Shown piece after piece: positions 11,866 to 23,200 of a stretch of 64,000 bases of DNA (position 1 is its first letter; each line of letters starts with the position of its first letter). The DNA lies in contig NC_133948.1 in the NCBI RefSeq assembly GCF_031877795.1, positions 9,470,948 to 9,534,947 on the forward strand, in the 5' to 3' direction. A program made the translations under genes and the position numbers. A model generated the notes under the pieces. It did no database searches. It saw only the letters and a program-made list of their open reading frames with translations, and was not told the DNA's origin. This DNA comes from Strix aluco. Lineage: Eukaryota; Chordata; Aves; Strigiformes; Strigidae.

Positions 11866-14800
11866 TAAAGATGGCAAACATCTGGATGGATGGCTGCAAT
11901 AGCAGCATCTCTGACAGCTAGCTCTTTGAGGAAGGAAATAGAAAGTTTATGGCTGGACCTAAATCTTCCCCATATTATAACTGAAAATGTCCTCACAATG
12001 CTGTCTCATTTCAGGATCAGTGAGGAATCATCTAGCAAAAAAATCTCACAGTACTGGGGTACTTTGGTTGTCTACTCTTTTTTTATTATTCCTACCAATG
12101 TCATGAGCAGATGCCCTGTGTGGGACCAGATCTCTATTTTACCTGTCAATTCTACATTTAAAAAATGCCAGCCATGCTAGGAAAAGAAATGTTGTGACTC
12201 TTGAGCACCCCTTTGCCTCCAATACTCTGGAATTACTTCCATGCTTCAGAAGTGTTTTGCAGAGGTAAATTATTCTCCATTCCTCTTAATTTGGTTTCCC
12301 TCTGAAAAGCTCTACCCGCCTTAAATCAAGAGCCAGCCTCTAGAGTACCTGTTTGGGAGCAGAACATGCACTTAACATTGCTTGGCAAGGGCAGATTTCA
12401 CTTTCAGTGTTAAGGTGGGTGGTTTTGGCTATGGGTTTAATTTTATGTCCATAGTATCTCCCAGTGATGCATGTAATAGGGGCAGGGCTGCCCTTCCTGT
12501 AACTGGATCTTCCCTGAGAGTGGGGGAAATTTAGTGGATTGAGTGGGTCTTTTACAGGTCTAATGGCAGGATTGAGGCTGTATTCATACTCGGTAACAGG
12601 GAAGAGAGGCTCTGGGGCTGGCTTGCCCAAGCATAAATAAATTGGAGGTGCACGAATATTCAAAAAATTCCCAAAGAGTCACATTGCACAACTTAATGGG
12701 TCTGGTGCCTTCACCTGTGCCAATTTTATGTGACTCTTAACTCTGGCGTTAAATAAAAATGAGACTTGCTCTAATGACATCAACAGCCTGTGGTGAAGAA
12801 AATATGCTGCTACTTTGATACAGATCCCCTTTTAAGGAGGACACAGTAGACAGCCAAAGCTCTTTTTCCCATCTGTTAGGTGAATGTTACGATTCCCTGC
12901 TCAGAAGCATGCTCTCAACAACACTCCTCCACTTTCAGCGTTACACTAGATGATTTTTAATAAGAATATGGTTATCTGCTGCCCCTGGTTTTGCTGCCTT
13001 GATTTTACTCTCCTTCTCCATTACATGAAAGGATGGAAAAGGGGGACATGAGTTGGCTGGGGGAGGGGAGCAAATAACATGGGGAGGGTGTTAAATGAAA
13101 CAGCTGTTATGTGTGAAGTATCTGCTTTCTAATTGCTTCTGTTGGAATTCAGGGGGAAAAGGCAGTGGCTACACTTAATTAATAAGGCAGGACTCACATA
13201 AACTCCAGCTGTGAGCAGAGGACTGGCCTTTAAAGGATAAGCTGAGGAGGTGGGGCAGAGAGTTTGATTTCCTTGCACTAAATCCCATCACATGCTGCTG
13301 GTAGTGTGTGTGTTCACATAAGCCTTTTGGTTGGTCTGTCTGAACCAGACATGAGGTATCTGTTGCTGTCCACCCCAAGAAAAATGATCTGTCCGCAGAA
13401 ATCAAGGGTGTGAGGCTGTATTTCAAGCTAGGGTGAAACCAGTGTGTTTTCACTCCAGTTTGGAATCCCTGAAAAGCAGGGGGTGCTTGGATCAAAGGTT
13501 TTTGTTCAGACTTAACAAAAGCATGGGCTTTTGCAGCTGGACCCAGATACAGGTTTGCCCCTTGGTCCTCTTTTCTGAGATGCCTAGTTTCAGAGGGTTT
13601 GCCATCCTGTCAGCATCTCTCTCATCTGGGCTCAGCATCAGGAGCTTTGCTGCAAGGGTAGCACTGGTGGGGTGGTTGTGCAGCTGATGCCTCCAGACCA
13701 TGTCCAAAGGCCATTTTCCAATGATCCCTTTCAGGAGAACAATGTCCAGTTCATTTCTTTTTTTGAGAAGGGCTCAAAAAGATCATCAGGAATTTCCCTG
13801 AGTTATAGACAATGCCCCTAAAACCCCCATGAAAATGTGAATGTCACACTGCTGTAGGATGACCCCCACCACCAGTGCAAGGTCTTCCCAGTCAGAGCAC
13901 AGCAGTACTCGGGTCTGTGCTGAGACCACAGCCATCTTCCACTTCCCATGGGATGGCATCTCTGGATCTCAAAGCTTGTTGTCGAAGTGTGTTACACTAG
14001 GAAACAGTGGAATCTGAAAAAAAGGTGAAGGGGATGTTTCCATGTAGTTAAGAGCCTGTTTTTCCTCACTGGCTGTAGAGGGAAGTGAGCTTCCTGCTTA
14101 AGGTGAGGTGTCATTTGCTGGATGGAAACCTTTGTGTCCCAGCTGGCCAGCTCCTTTTGGTGCCACCGCTCAGGGCAGGTCTCTTCCAGTGTGATCGTTC
14201 TCCCTCCCAGGCCCTCTCCTTTCCTGGTGCCATGCTCCTGCCTTGCATCAGTCCTGACGCTCCTCAGATGAGTGCTAGGGTCAGCACAAGGGAGGGGACA
14301 TGGCCATGTGGCTGCAAATGGGTTGGGAAAGGAGGAGCACACATTTTGGCACAGAGCGCCCAGCTGTGCGTTCTCACCGCACCCTTCCTCCCAGGCTGGA
14401 GCTGAGCAAGTCTCCATTTGATGTTGTCATGCCCCTTTTCCCCCCTCTCTCTGCTTGGGATGACCCACCCCCCTCCATGAGCTCAAAAAATGGAAGAACC
14501 CTTCAGATTTCTGGTCAGAGCTCTTTGTTGTTTTGAAAGATAAAATAATCCAAGGCTCAAGCATCCAGGAGGATTTTGGTGTTTCACTGCTCCTGATTTC
14601 AGTGACAGCTAGGCCTGGTGTGGGACTAAACCCACAGATACATCAATAGCCCCAGTCCCTTGAGGTAGCTGCATGGAGCTGGACTTCCCACCCAGAGAGA
14701 AAAACAATTCTTGGGTGTTACAGCAGTTTCCAAGTAAGCAAGGTGGGGCCTCACTTTGCAGAGCTCTATAAACAGCAGCTCTTTGTCTCCTCCATTTCTC

Positions 14801-16592
14801 TTCACCCTGAACATGTTGCTATTTTCAAAGGTCGGTTTCAAAGTGCTGATTCACAGCCGCCAGCCGTATTGTTTTATCTGAGGAGATTAGGGCTGAGAAT
14901 GTTGTGGTTTTGTAGTGAAAAGACTCCATTGGAAATAGCAGCATATTTGACATGAGACTGTTATTTATGCTCAAATAACCATCTCATTTAAGGATGAGGA
15001 GTCTTTTGTTTTTTTCTTTTCAAGTTTAGATCAATCATGTATGAAGACAAACTCCCACTCAGCCTCCCTTGGCCCCTAATACTTTCATTTCATTATTTTT
15101 CTGCTCATTATTTTATGATTTTGTCCTTGACTGGAACATTTCTCTCTTGTTCTTCCTTACATGCACCATTAAAGAGGGAAAGAACTTACATTTAAAACTC
15201 AAGCCTTGTGTAGCTCTTAAGCCATAAATAATGTTCTGTACAGATTCAAAGGTTATTAAATCCTTCTGGTTAGCCTCCCTCTTGAACAGCTCATCTGATT
15301 AGAGGGGACATATTCTTTTGAAACTTAACTATTTCTGTTTCACTTTTGCAAGCAGACATGAGAATACAGGATCTGGCTGTATACATTGCTGATCAGAAGA
15401 CTTGCCATAGGAATGCAAAAAAGCTTGCCTGCAAGAGAACTGATGGCTGGTATGGAAAAAAAATACAGAGAAGCCCTATAATTCTGACATGTAGCCAACT
15501 TTCTAAATATAGGCAAGTCTACAACTGAAATAGAAGTCTGTCTATCTGGGGAGAGAAATGTATTCAAAAGACGCTTTTCCGGAGAGGGCTGACAGGCACA
15601 TAATCAGTGAAGGGAATGCTTTGGTATGAGGGAATAGTTATGCTCAGGTAGTAACTGATTTTGGACACTGTAGGAACTAACCCATTGGGCTCTGTGCATC
15701 ACCTCCCCATAACTACGTATCTGGCTCTTTTTGATACCAGGGCCATGCATATAAAGCTCAGCTTTTCCCTACAAATGCAGCCAAAACACCTGCTGCAGTC
15801 TGCAGAGATCCTGAGACTATAGTGCTGAGCTGCTCTTCATTCTGCCTGATGAAATCTGCTCAGCTCAGACAGCACCTTAGGGGTACGGCCAGTTAGTCAG
15901 GCCTTGCCAGTATTACAAACTATTGAGCTGAGCACATAGAAGAAAAACATCCGTACTAGAGACAAAGACAGTGAAAAGTGCTGAAAAGCCTCACAGTAGA
16001 CAGCCTACACAACGAAACTATCTCCTCCAATTAGTCCAGGGTCATCAAAGAGGCAAATGTCTCTGCCTCCTGGGCCAGACAGGGTGGTGTTTTAATAATA
16101 GGCATAAATCTTTTGTGCTTTTCTCGTCGTGACCTAGCATACTGTCAGGGCAATGCATACCCCAGAGAAGGAGTAGAATTTATGTGTACAATAAAACAAT
16201 AGAGCTTCAGTGATATCAGCTGTTTGACGAACTTTAATATACATTTGCTATAAAATAGGCAGTGATTACCAGAATGTGATACCCAAATAAAAATCCATGA
16301 TCCATTTGCACGACAGATCTTCAGTTTACTCACATTCATGTGAAAGAGACACATAAAAATGATACCCATGCTTAAAATCACTTAGAAGCAGTCTGAAAGA
16401 CCCCACAGTTGCAAGTGATACTGCAGTACTTAGCTAATACTCATGTTTCGATGGCTTTGCCTTCATGATTCTTCCAGTGGTTCCTTTATGTTTTCTGGTA
16501 TTTTGCCAAACACCTGTGAATCAGTGCACAACAAATATTCCTGCCATTTAATTTAGCCTTGCACAGAAAGGCTATATTAGGCCTGATGCAGA

Positions 16593-16652
16593 CCTAATCC
16601 CAAACCTCTAAAGAGGTTTAAGGCACTCTGGTTTCACCTAATCCCGAAACCT
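16593..16652 (+). repeat. small direct repeat with an internal palindrome
   Basis: CCTAATCCCAAACCT (16593-16607) recurs one base longer as CCTAATCCCGAAACCT (16637-16652). Overlapping the first copy, AAACCTCT and AGAGGTTT (16602-16619) form a perfect 8-base inverted repeat around AA. No known element recognised. Confidence 0.7.
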
Positions 16653-17184
16653 AAACCAGAATCATTGAAAACCTCCATAACACCACAGGAATGGGCAAAT
16701 AAAGGGTTTCCACTATGAAATTATTAAAAGGACACAGTGTATCTTTTGGATTTGAGACCTAAAGCTTTACCTAAGGAGCTTGGACTGTCCACAATAAAAG
16801 TGTTTATTTTGAAGATTGGAGGTTGAAAGGTTTATTTGACTAGAGGGCTGATTTCACCCCTCCCACCCAAAAAAAGAAGAGGGGTGATCCCCTAGAAGAG
16901 TGAAAATGGTAAAAGGGATGAACAAGTAACAAGGCAGAGGCAGCCCAGCAAAGCAGCCAAAGAAAATGAAGCCCAGGTTTCTGTTTAAGCCTCAGTCATG
17001 GCCCCCTGTGAGAAAGAGCAAGAACACAGCCCCTGGTGCACAACTGCACTCTTGGTTTCTGAAGTTGCTCACAGCAAACATGTAGGAAAGAGTTATTTGT
17101 GATATAATATGTACATTGCTGCTGTTCAAAATGGAGAATCTGCTCTTCCGAGGTCTCTTATTGATGGGAGATAACATGTAAAAA

Positions 17185-17465
17185 CGTGCACTCTAATGGA
17201 ACTTTCAATTACGAATTGCATCCAACCGTAATAAATTTGATCTTGCATTAATTCATGTTAAATTAATTGGATTCTGTCATTCCTGAATTCTGGTAACCAC
17301 CTTATCTTGCCATATAACTCATTATCTTTGTGTTGTGAAAGGGGTATTTCATTTTCAAGGCGACTGTAGGGAATATTAACTGTACCATATTCTAATAAAC
17401 ATTTAGCTCCTAACAAATTAAAGACCTGAAAGTATACTGCACATGTGGTTTCATTATGCATAGCA
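17185..17465. promoter_or_regulatory. candidate conserved non-coding block rich in TAATT cores
   Basis: About 1.1-1.4 kb upstream of the CpG island. It contains AATTACGAATT, GCATTAATTCATG and TAAATTAATTGGATT, all homeodomain-type cores, in non-repetitive, non-coding sequence. Function is inferred. Confidence 0.2.
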
Positions 17466-18957
17466 TTTTATAGCGATGATCTGTTGTTCTAAATCTCTTA
17501 ATTCAAATCATTTCAGCAAAACATGTAGGGAAATACAGGGCTGTATTTGTGCATTATACAATACTGAAGGTATTTATCTGTTCTTAGGACATTCCTAATA
17601 ATGAGGCATGGCCTCCTCAGTGTACTGTTTTCATAACCACTGAGTGCTGTTTAAGAGCTCTATAGAGCAAGGATTTAGGAATCAGTGTTCCTACTGATGA
17701 GAAGTTTGATGTCATTTGAGTAGAAAACCAAGCCACAGATTTACCATCACAAACTCTCAAAAAAATCTCCATGCCTTTGTTTGTATCAATAGAAGTGGAA
17801 CAGAATAGCACTTATTTAACAGCACTATGGTACTCTAGGTGTAATTTAGCTTTGAAAGACTCTTTGGCTCCATAGGCAAAAATGGCAGGAAAACTGAAAA
17901 GCATTCGTTTTATGAGATACCAATCTTTCTAGCTGGAATGAGAGCAGTATAGCCTTCTGAGAAGCTACATAGTGACAAGCTTTTATCTCCTAGTCAGGTG
18001 ACACAAGCAAATGATGGTTTATTTGCTTTCCTTGAGCAAGTCTTGGTGTAGCTGGAGAGCAACAGGGGGTTCTTAAGGGGGAAGCCTGTGCCTTTCTGCA
18101 GCGCTGTCCTGTGTACATGCCTGCGCTGAGCTTGCCATCACCTGTCTGAGGAGGGTGGATGGGTATGTTAGCAGGATACAATTCCAATCCCACATAGCAG
18201 CATTTTCGTTCTAGTAGCAACAATACATACTGGGTTAACTGTTGCCTGATCTCTAAAGAAGCTCTCCTGCTGGACTGCATCTGGAAAACTAAGTGTGGCT
18301 AGGTCACACTGAAAGACCTGCGTCCGTTTATCCCAGAACAAATCCCGATTGACAGCGGTTGCCTAAAGAGGCAAATGAATTCGGGAACACGATAACCCCG
18401 TGCTCAGCAGAGCTCCTGGCAAGTGAATGCTGTGCAAGCAGAGCGGAAGAGAGCCTAGAACACTGCCTAGGACGCACCCCCCTGATCAAACTTCCTAACG
18501 AACTATGGTGAATCACAAACTGATCAGTCACAAAGTGACTCGATGCTCGCTCGACGGCAGCAACAGCCTGACTGCAGCGCCCCAGCCAAGGCCTTCCCGG
18601 CTGGTTCACGCACTCCTGTCAGTGCCGCAGCTCTCCATCCGTCAGGCCTTGTCCCTCCCACGTCCTGCTGTTCGAGTCTGGCTCTACAAAGCAGCGACAC
18701 GTTTCAAGCCTGGCCTGGCCCTGCCTCCCGGTGAAGGCAAGGGCCTCCCGGGTTACGGAGCGGACGGGCGCGAAGCCCCTCGCCGCCGTAGAACCCGCAA
18801 AGCTCGGCGGCTGCGCTGCCTCCCGCCGCCCTGGGGTGCCGTTGCCGGCAACACGAGCCTCCCTTACCGGCCAGATGCCCCCGTGGCTACTCGGGGGCCA
18901 CCGAGGGCCCACAGGCTGCCGGGCTGGGCTCGCGCCGTGAGGGACCGCGAGCCGACA

Positions 18958-18967
18958 GCGCATGCGC
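18958..18967. promoter_or_regulatory. NRF1-like palindrome GCGCATGCGC
   Basis: A perfect match to the core of the NRF1 consensus, 31 bases upstream of the CRE. NRF1 drives many TATA-less housekeeping promoters. Confidence 0.55.
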
Positions 18968-18980
18968 GCCAACCTGCTTT

Positions 18981-18997
18981 CCCCCCCCCCCCCCCCC
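18981..18997 (+). repeat. poly(C) run, 17 bases
   Basis: Seventeen consecutive C, two bases from the CRE. It is G-quadruplex prone only if further G runs join on the opposite strand, and it is likely to vary in length and to be hard to sequence. Confidence 0.9.
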
Positions 18998-18998
18998 G

Positions 18999-19006
18999 TG
19001 ACGTCA
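18999..19006. promoter_or_regulatory. CRE palindrome TGACGTCA
   Basis: A perfect 8-base cAMP-response element in the CpG island, directly beside a run of 17 C. CREB/ATF proteins bind this palindrome, usually within about 200 bases of a start site, so transcription probably begins just downstream. Confidence 0.65.
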
Positions 19007-19019
19007 TGAACGGCCCGCA

Positions 19020-19159
19020 GGCATCGCGCTGGCGCTCGGCGCTCCTCTGTGTTCGCCTGGCGCGCGGGAGGCAGCCTGAGGTACAGCGGAGGATCGCCGA
19101 GTCATCGCTGTCACGCCTCCTCTCCCCCCACAGCCCTCCCCCAGGCGGAGCAGCGCTCG
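19020..19159 (+). other. GNB1L: candidate untranslated first exon of GNB1L
   Basis: The first coding exon begins with only 12 untranslated bases after a splice acceptor, so an upstream non-coding exon must exist. Two donor-like sites lie just downstream of the CRE: CTGAG then GTACAG (exon end 19080) and GCTCG then GTGAGA (exon end 19159). The boundaries given are a guess covering both. Extra non-coding exons within the long intron cannot be excluded. Confidence 0.35.
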
Positions 19160-19326
19160 GTGAGAGACAGCGGGGAGGAGGGGGGTGGGGGGACCCGCCC
19201 TGAGCCCCCGCCGCCACGGGGGGGTCCCGGCTCGGCCGCGGGGGAGGCGCGAGCAACGCCCGGAGGCGGCGGCGCTGGGAGGACGCGCCTGTCACCGGCG
19301 CGGCGGGGGGCGAGAAGCGGGGAGTG

Positions 19327-19338
19327 TGCGCGTGCGCA
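19327..19338. promoter_or_regulatory. second NRF1-like palindrome TGCGCGTGCGCA
   Basis: A 12-base near-palindrome matching the NRF1 consensus, in the downstream half of the CpG island and probably in the start of intron 1. Confidence 0.4.
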
Positions 19339-19416
19339 GGGGCGTCGCCGCGGCAACGGCGGGGCGCGCGCCGGCGGGACCGTTATCCCCCGCCCGCCTC
19401 GCGCCTCCTCACGGGC

Positions 19417-19436
19417 GGCAGCGACCGGCAGCGACC
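19417..19436 (+). repeat. tandem 10-mer in CpG island, two copies
   Basis: GGCAGCGACC occurs twice head to tail, followed by a partial third copy. A small local duplication in GC-rich DNA. Confidence 0.8.
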
Positions 19437-19447
19437 GGCGCCGCCCT

Positions 19448-19454
19448 GGGCGGG
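19448..19454 (+). promoter_or_regulatory. GC box GGGCGGG
   Basis: An SP/KLF-type GC box near the downstream end of the CpG island. Such boxes are common in GC-rich DNA, so function is not certain. Confidence 0.3.
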
Positions 19455-20169
19455 CTCGTCCCGGGGACCCCAGCCGGTTCCCGGCACCGGGAGGGGACTG
19501 AATGCTCGAGGGAGCTGGGTGTCCGTGGCTGGCGTGAGGCCTCTGCCAGAGGAAAGCAGTATTTTGGTTAGAGTCTGCATCTGCTGCGTGGCAGTTAGGC
19601 TGCTCTGAAGCCGTTTGCCTGGAGAGTCGCTGTGCAAGGTCTCTTTGGCAGCTGTAGCGCTAGTGCCTTGTGCTTTGAGTTCAGAATACACCCGATCAAG
19701 TATTTAATATCGGTGAGCCATAAATACCAAACCTAGTTGTAATGGAGCTTACAATTCTAATGTATTGAATTTTACAACTCTTCCATAATAATCCCAGTGC
19801 TTTGCTTTTATGACCAACAGAAATGAGTGTTTTTAAGGTATTTAAAAAGTAAGCGATAGTGAACAAGCTTACGTAAACACTGCTTGAGCAGGGCAAGGTG
19901 AGGCGGGGAACTGCATTTACTGAATATTGAACCCAGTTCTGTCCATGGCGTGCACAGCCCCAGCTGGGTCAGTGCCTGCCCTGTGCCTTCCCCCACCGTC
20001 GGTAGAATTGTAATGGCAGTCCTCAAAAAGGCTTGTTGAGGAGTCATTTTTAAGCGCTTCAATACCCTTCAGTTGAAAACACTTACAAAAGTAACTGTAG
20101 TATTGTTAATAATACACATAGTAATATGAAAAAGTAATACTGTATTTATCAACTGGATAAAGCTCTGGT

Positions 20170-20268
20170 CAGCCTGGTCTGGCCTCGTAGCTGACCCTGC
20201 TTTGAGCTGGAGATCAGACTGCAGACCTCCTGAGGTCCCTTTCATCCAGAGTGATTCTGTGATGGTTT
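20170..20268 (+). mobile_element. CR1 LINE 3' end
   Basis: Reads CTGACCCTGCTTTGAGCTGG, then GACCTCCTGAGGTCCCTTTC, and ends GTGATTCTGTGATGG. This is the classic sauropsid CR1 tail, including the ATTCTRTG terminal repeat in place of poly(A). A short 5'-truncated copy less than 1 kb downstream of the CpG island. Confidence 0.8.
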
Positions 20269-23200
20269 AATTAATACACCGTAATTTCGTAATGCAAACT
20301 TCAGATATAGCCTACAGAAATCCAGAAAACTAGCCTCATTTGAACAGAATGACTCGAATCCCTAGGTCTTTACTTTGATTACTATCAGAAAATGAAGGAA
20401 ATTTTGCCTTAATGGATTTTTCACAGATCGATTCATGAAGGGGAAAGGAAAAGATCAACGCCGCTCATCTGTCTTCCCACGGTACATAACCTGGGTGTGC
20501 GGCTCCTCATTCACGGAGGGGCAGCACCGGCGTTTTCAGTTTTCGGGTAGCGGGGTTGAGTTGCTTTTGCTCCCTCTACTGTCAGTCTGACCCGGCAGCG
20601 GAGCATTGCACGGTCAGCAAGTGTGAGAGACGTAGTCTGTGTTACAGATATTTTCAGCACGGTCGCTTTGTTTGGTGTGTAGCAATTTATGGACCTAGCT
20701 GGCGTTCTGAATGTAATCTTGCAGTGTTTGGATGACATCTGCATATATCTGACATTTGGATTCTTCTACTGTATGCTTTTCTTCTCAGTAGTACTGGTTA
20801 TTTGAAATGAAGAAAATGTCTTATACAGACCCTTTATATGCCACTTTACAGTAGAAAGTAATCTAATGTCCAGATTCAGTAGCTTCATTTTTAAATGAAC
20901 AAGGTAAAAAACAGGCATGGTGTGTACTATGGTAAAAATAGAGGACACGAGAAATCTGTAACTTTTACTCTTTCTCTGGGAGTCGTTTTGAAGAGCACTT
21001 CTCCATGCTTTTTAGCACAGTCTCTTTGTGACCTGTCATTCTTTCAAAGCTCCTTCCACCAACCTCCAATTTTAGTAGCGTTTCTGTGAGGCTTTTAGAG
21101 GGGGGTCCGTGACTGGGAAGTGTTTCATTAATAATTTGTCCTGTCTGCATAAGTTACACGGAGTATAGACATTTTATTTATTTTTAACTAAATTACTACA
21201 TTTTAAAGGAACTACTGGAGTAACTACTTCTTGTTTTTTAATGATTCCTATTAACACTTTTATTGATTTACAGGTAAACTAGTTTTTTCTTGTTGTAAAA
21301 ATATCCCGTGATCAGGAAATCCAACTGTTTGTTCTGGCTTGGATGCATCATTATCAGTTATAAAGATTCTGCAGATGGAAATTATGTTGATGCATGCACT
21401 GGAATAAATGCCAGTTTCTAATATCAGATAGTCTGGTTTTGGTTAATTGGTGTAGAGACTTATCTTTAAGCATTAGAATATTAGAATCATAACATATTAG
21501 CAAGCATACCTGTTGACTAAATATGTTATGCCCTTTCTGACCATGTTGACCATTTTAGAATACTGTGAGTTTCTTTTTGCAAAGAAACACTAAACTACTG
21601 ACCCACCTATGTTCTTACATTCCAAAAAGACAATTTTTTTTCCTATCACATAGCATGTCAGTCTGTATTATGTTTTGTGTTTGCATACCTTTTATTTTTA
21701 ATTTGAGTACAATTTCTCTGCAAGCTCAGCCATAACAATGTACTATTTCATTGGAACAGTAAGAACTGTAAACCAGTTGTCGCTAATTAGCTAATATGGG
21801 AGATTTAACGGTGAAGATTCTGGTTTTCCAAGATTATACTGTATAAAGCACTGTCTTCATTGGTGAGAAGTTTACTATGACTACTCTTCTGTAATAAATT
21901 CCTTTGCTGTAGCTACCTTGGATTATAGACGTATTTTGGTGAATTTTCTGGGATTGTGAAGACAAACTTGATTAAAAAAAAAAAGGTTGATCTTTCTCTT
22001 TTGGACACCTCTTCAGAGTTGTAATGCTGATATATTACTTTTGTAGAAACTTGAAACCTCAGCACAGTATTACATGTTTGTGTGTATGTCTTTATAAGGA
22101 AAAAAGGTAAGTTTAGTAGTGGTAAGTGTTTTGATCCCAAAAATATCTGTGTGGATAGATTTATGCTTTTTTTGTAAGAGTGCTGTGTGACTGCACTAGA
22201 ATATACTTGGTAGTACAAATGAAGGGTTTCAAATTAGTAATAACTTGAAAACTACTTCAGCTACTGGGGGTTTTTTTCCAAATTATTGGTCTCTGTGGAG
22301 CAGTAAAAGTGATCACAAAGCAATGAGAAAGAAATACATCTACAAAAAACCTGCACAATTTCTGCCCAAGCAAGCCAGCTTCCTTTTCAGCTCTGTGCTG
22401 GCACAGTTGTATGTTAAAAAGTGGAATTTTTTTGCTGTTCATAAGCAATAAAAATAATTTCACAACTGTAGTGAATGCATTTCCTATGGTACATTTTAAT
22501 TATATGCAGCTAATGATGGCATAGCTCGTCATTTCAAAAATTGTTTCAGTGGCATTTATGACTTGGTGTAAACACTCATATGTCATAGGATTATTTGAAA
22601 GAACTGGAACTTTGAGAGATGTCGGGTTTGCTGTGTTGAAAAAAGTGGCTCATTAAACAATAGGTGCTAGTTATCAAGAGTAGATTGTAGAGCATGTTTA
22701 GGCTACAAATATTAGAGTCAACAGATTTACTTAAAAAAAGAGGTATTACTGGATGTCATTTTAAAAGGCATATATTAGCCTTGAAAGTTTCCAGACCACT
22801 AAACTGGCGAATCCAGGCCATGATTCAGAAGCATTTAAAATATGAATCAGTCTCTTCTGCATCTCAAAAGTGAAAGTTATAGGGGAAAGCACCTTTTCTA
22901 TAAATGGATTTACCAGCACAGGTCTTTAGAATTGTAGTATCATGCTGTAAGCAAATTAGGAGTCTTAGGAGCAAAAAATCTTTTAGTCAGCAAATTTTCT
23001 CTTTCATGATTTATTTTTAGAGGTCAGAAGGTGACCGTTACAGTCAAAAAATAGTAATTTGTACAGGAAAACCTTCCCAGATGAGATACAACCCTCTCCT
23101 AAACCTCTGAGTACGCAGCCTAAGTTTCCCAGAGCTGCTGGGTGACTGTCGGGTGTAAGGTAAAGCTGAGCAAGAACTATTTAAAAAGTAACATAGACTA

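Larger units (their letters stand above)
1..18550. other. upstream intergenic region, no gene recognised
   Basis: No exon of a known family and no coding-like frame pair with splice signals was recognised on either strand. By conserved vertebrate order TXNRD2 should lie to the left in the same orientation as GNB1L, but neither its C-terminal GCUG codons nor a SECIS-like 3' UTR was recognised, so it probably ends before the window. The region holds a few ancient SINE-like fragments, a T-rich tract and several blocks listed separately as candidate regulatory DNA. Confidence 0.6.
18560..19520 (+). promoter_or_regulatory. GNB1L: CpG island, probable GNB1L promoter
   Basis: The only long GC-rich, CpG-dense stretch in the window; composition changes sharply at both ends. 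It holds a perfect CRE, two NRF1-like palindromes, a GC box and no TATA box, typical of a housekeeping promoter. It is the nearest CpG island upstream of the GNB1L coding exons on the same strand, about 26 kb from the ATG. Divergent transcription to the left is possible, but no gene was found there. Overlapping open frames here on both strands reflect the scarcity of stop codons in GC-rich DNA. Confidence 0.75.

Noticed and set aside
13992..14417. Frames of 141 and 106 codons on opposite strands of the same segment
   Set aside because: Mutually overlapping, without a recognised family or splice context; best explained by a stop-poor GC-richer patch.
18505..19203. 232-codon open frame across the CpG island, plus several overlapping frames on both strands
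   Set aside because: Stop codons are scarce in GC-rich DNA. The frames run through the poly(C) tract and promoter motifs, overlap each other on both strands and show no known domain.
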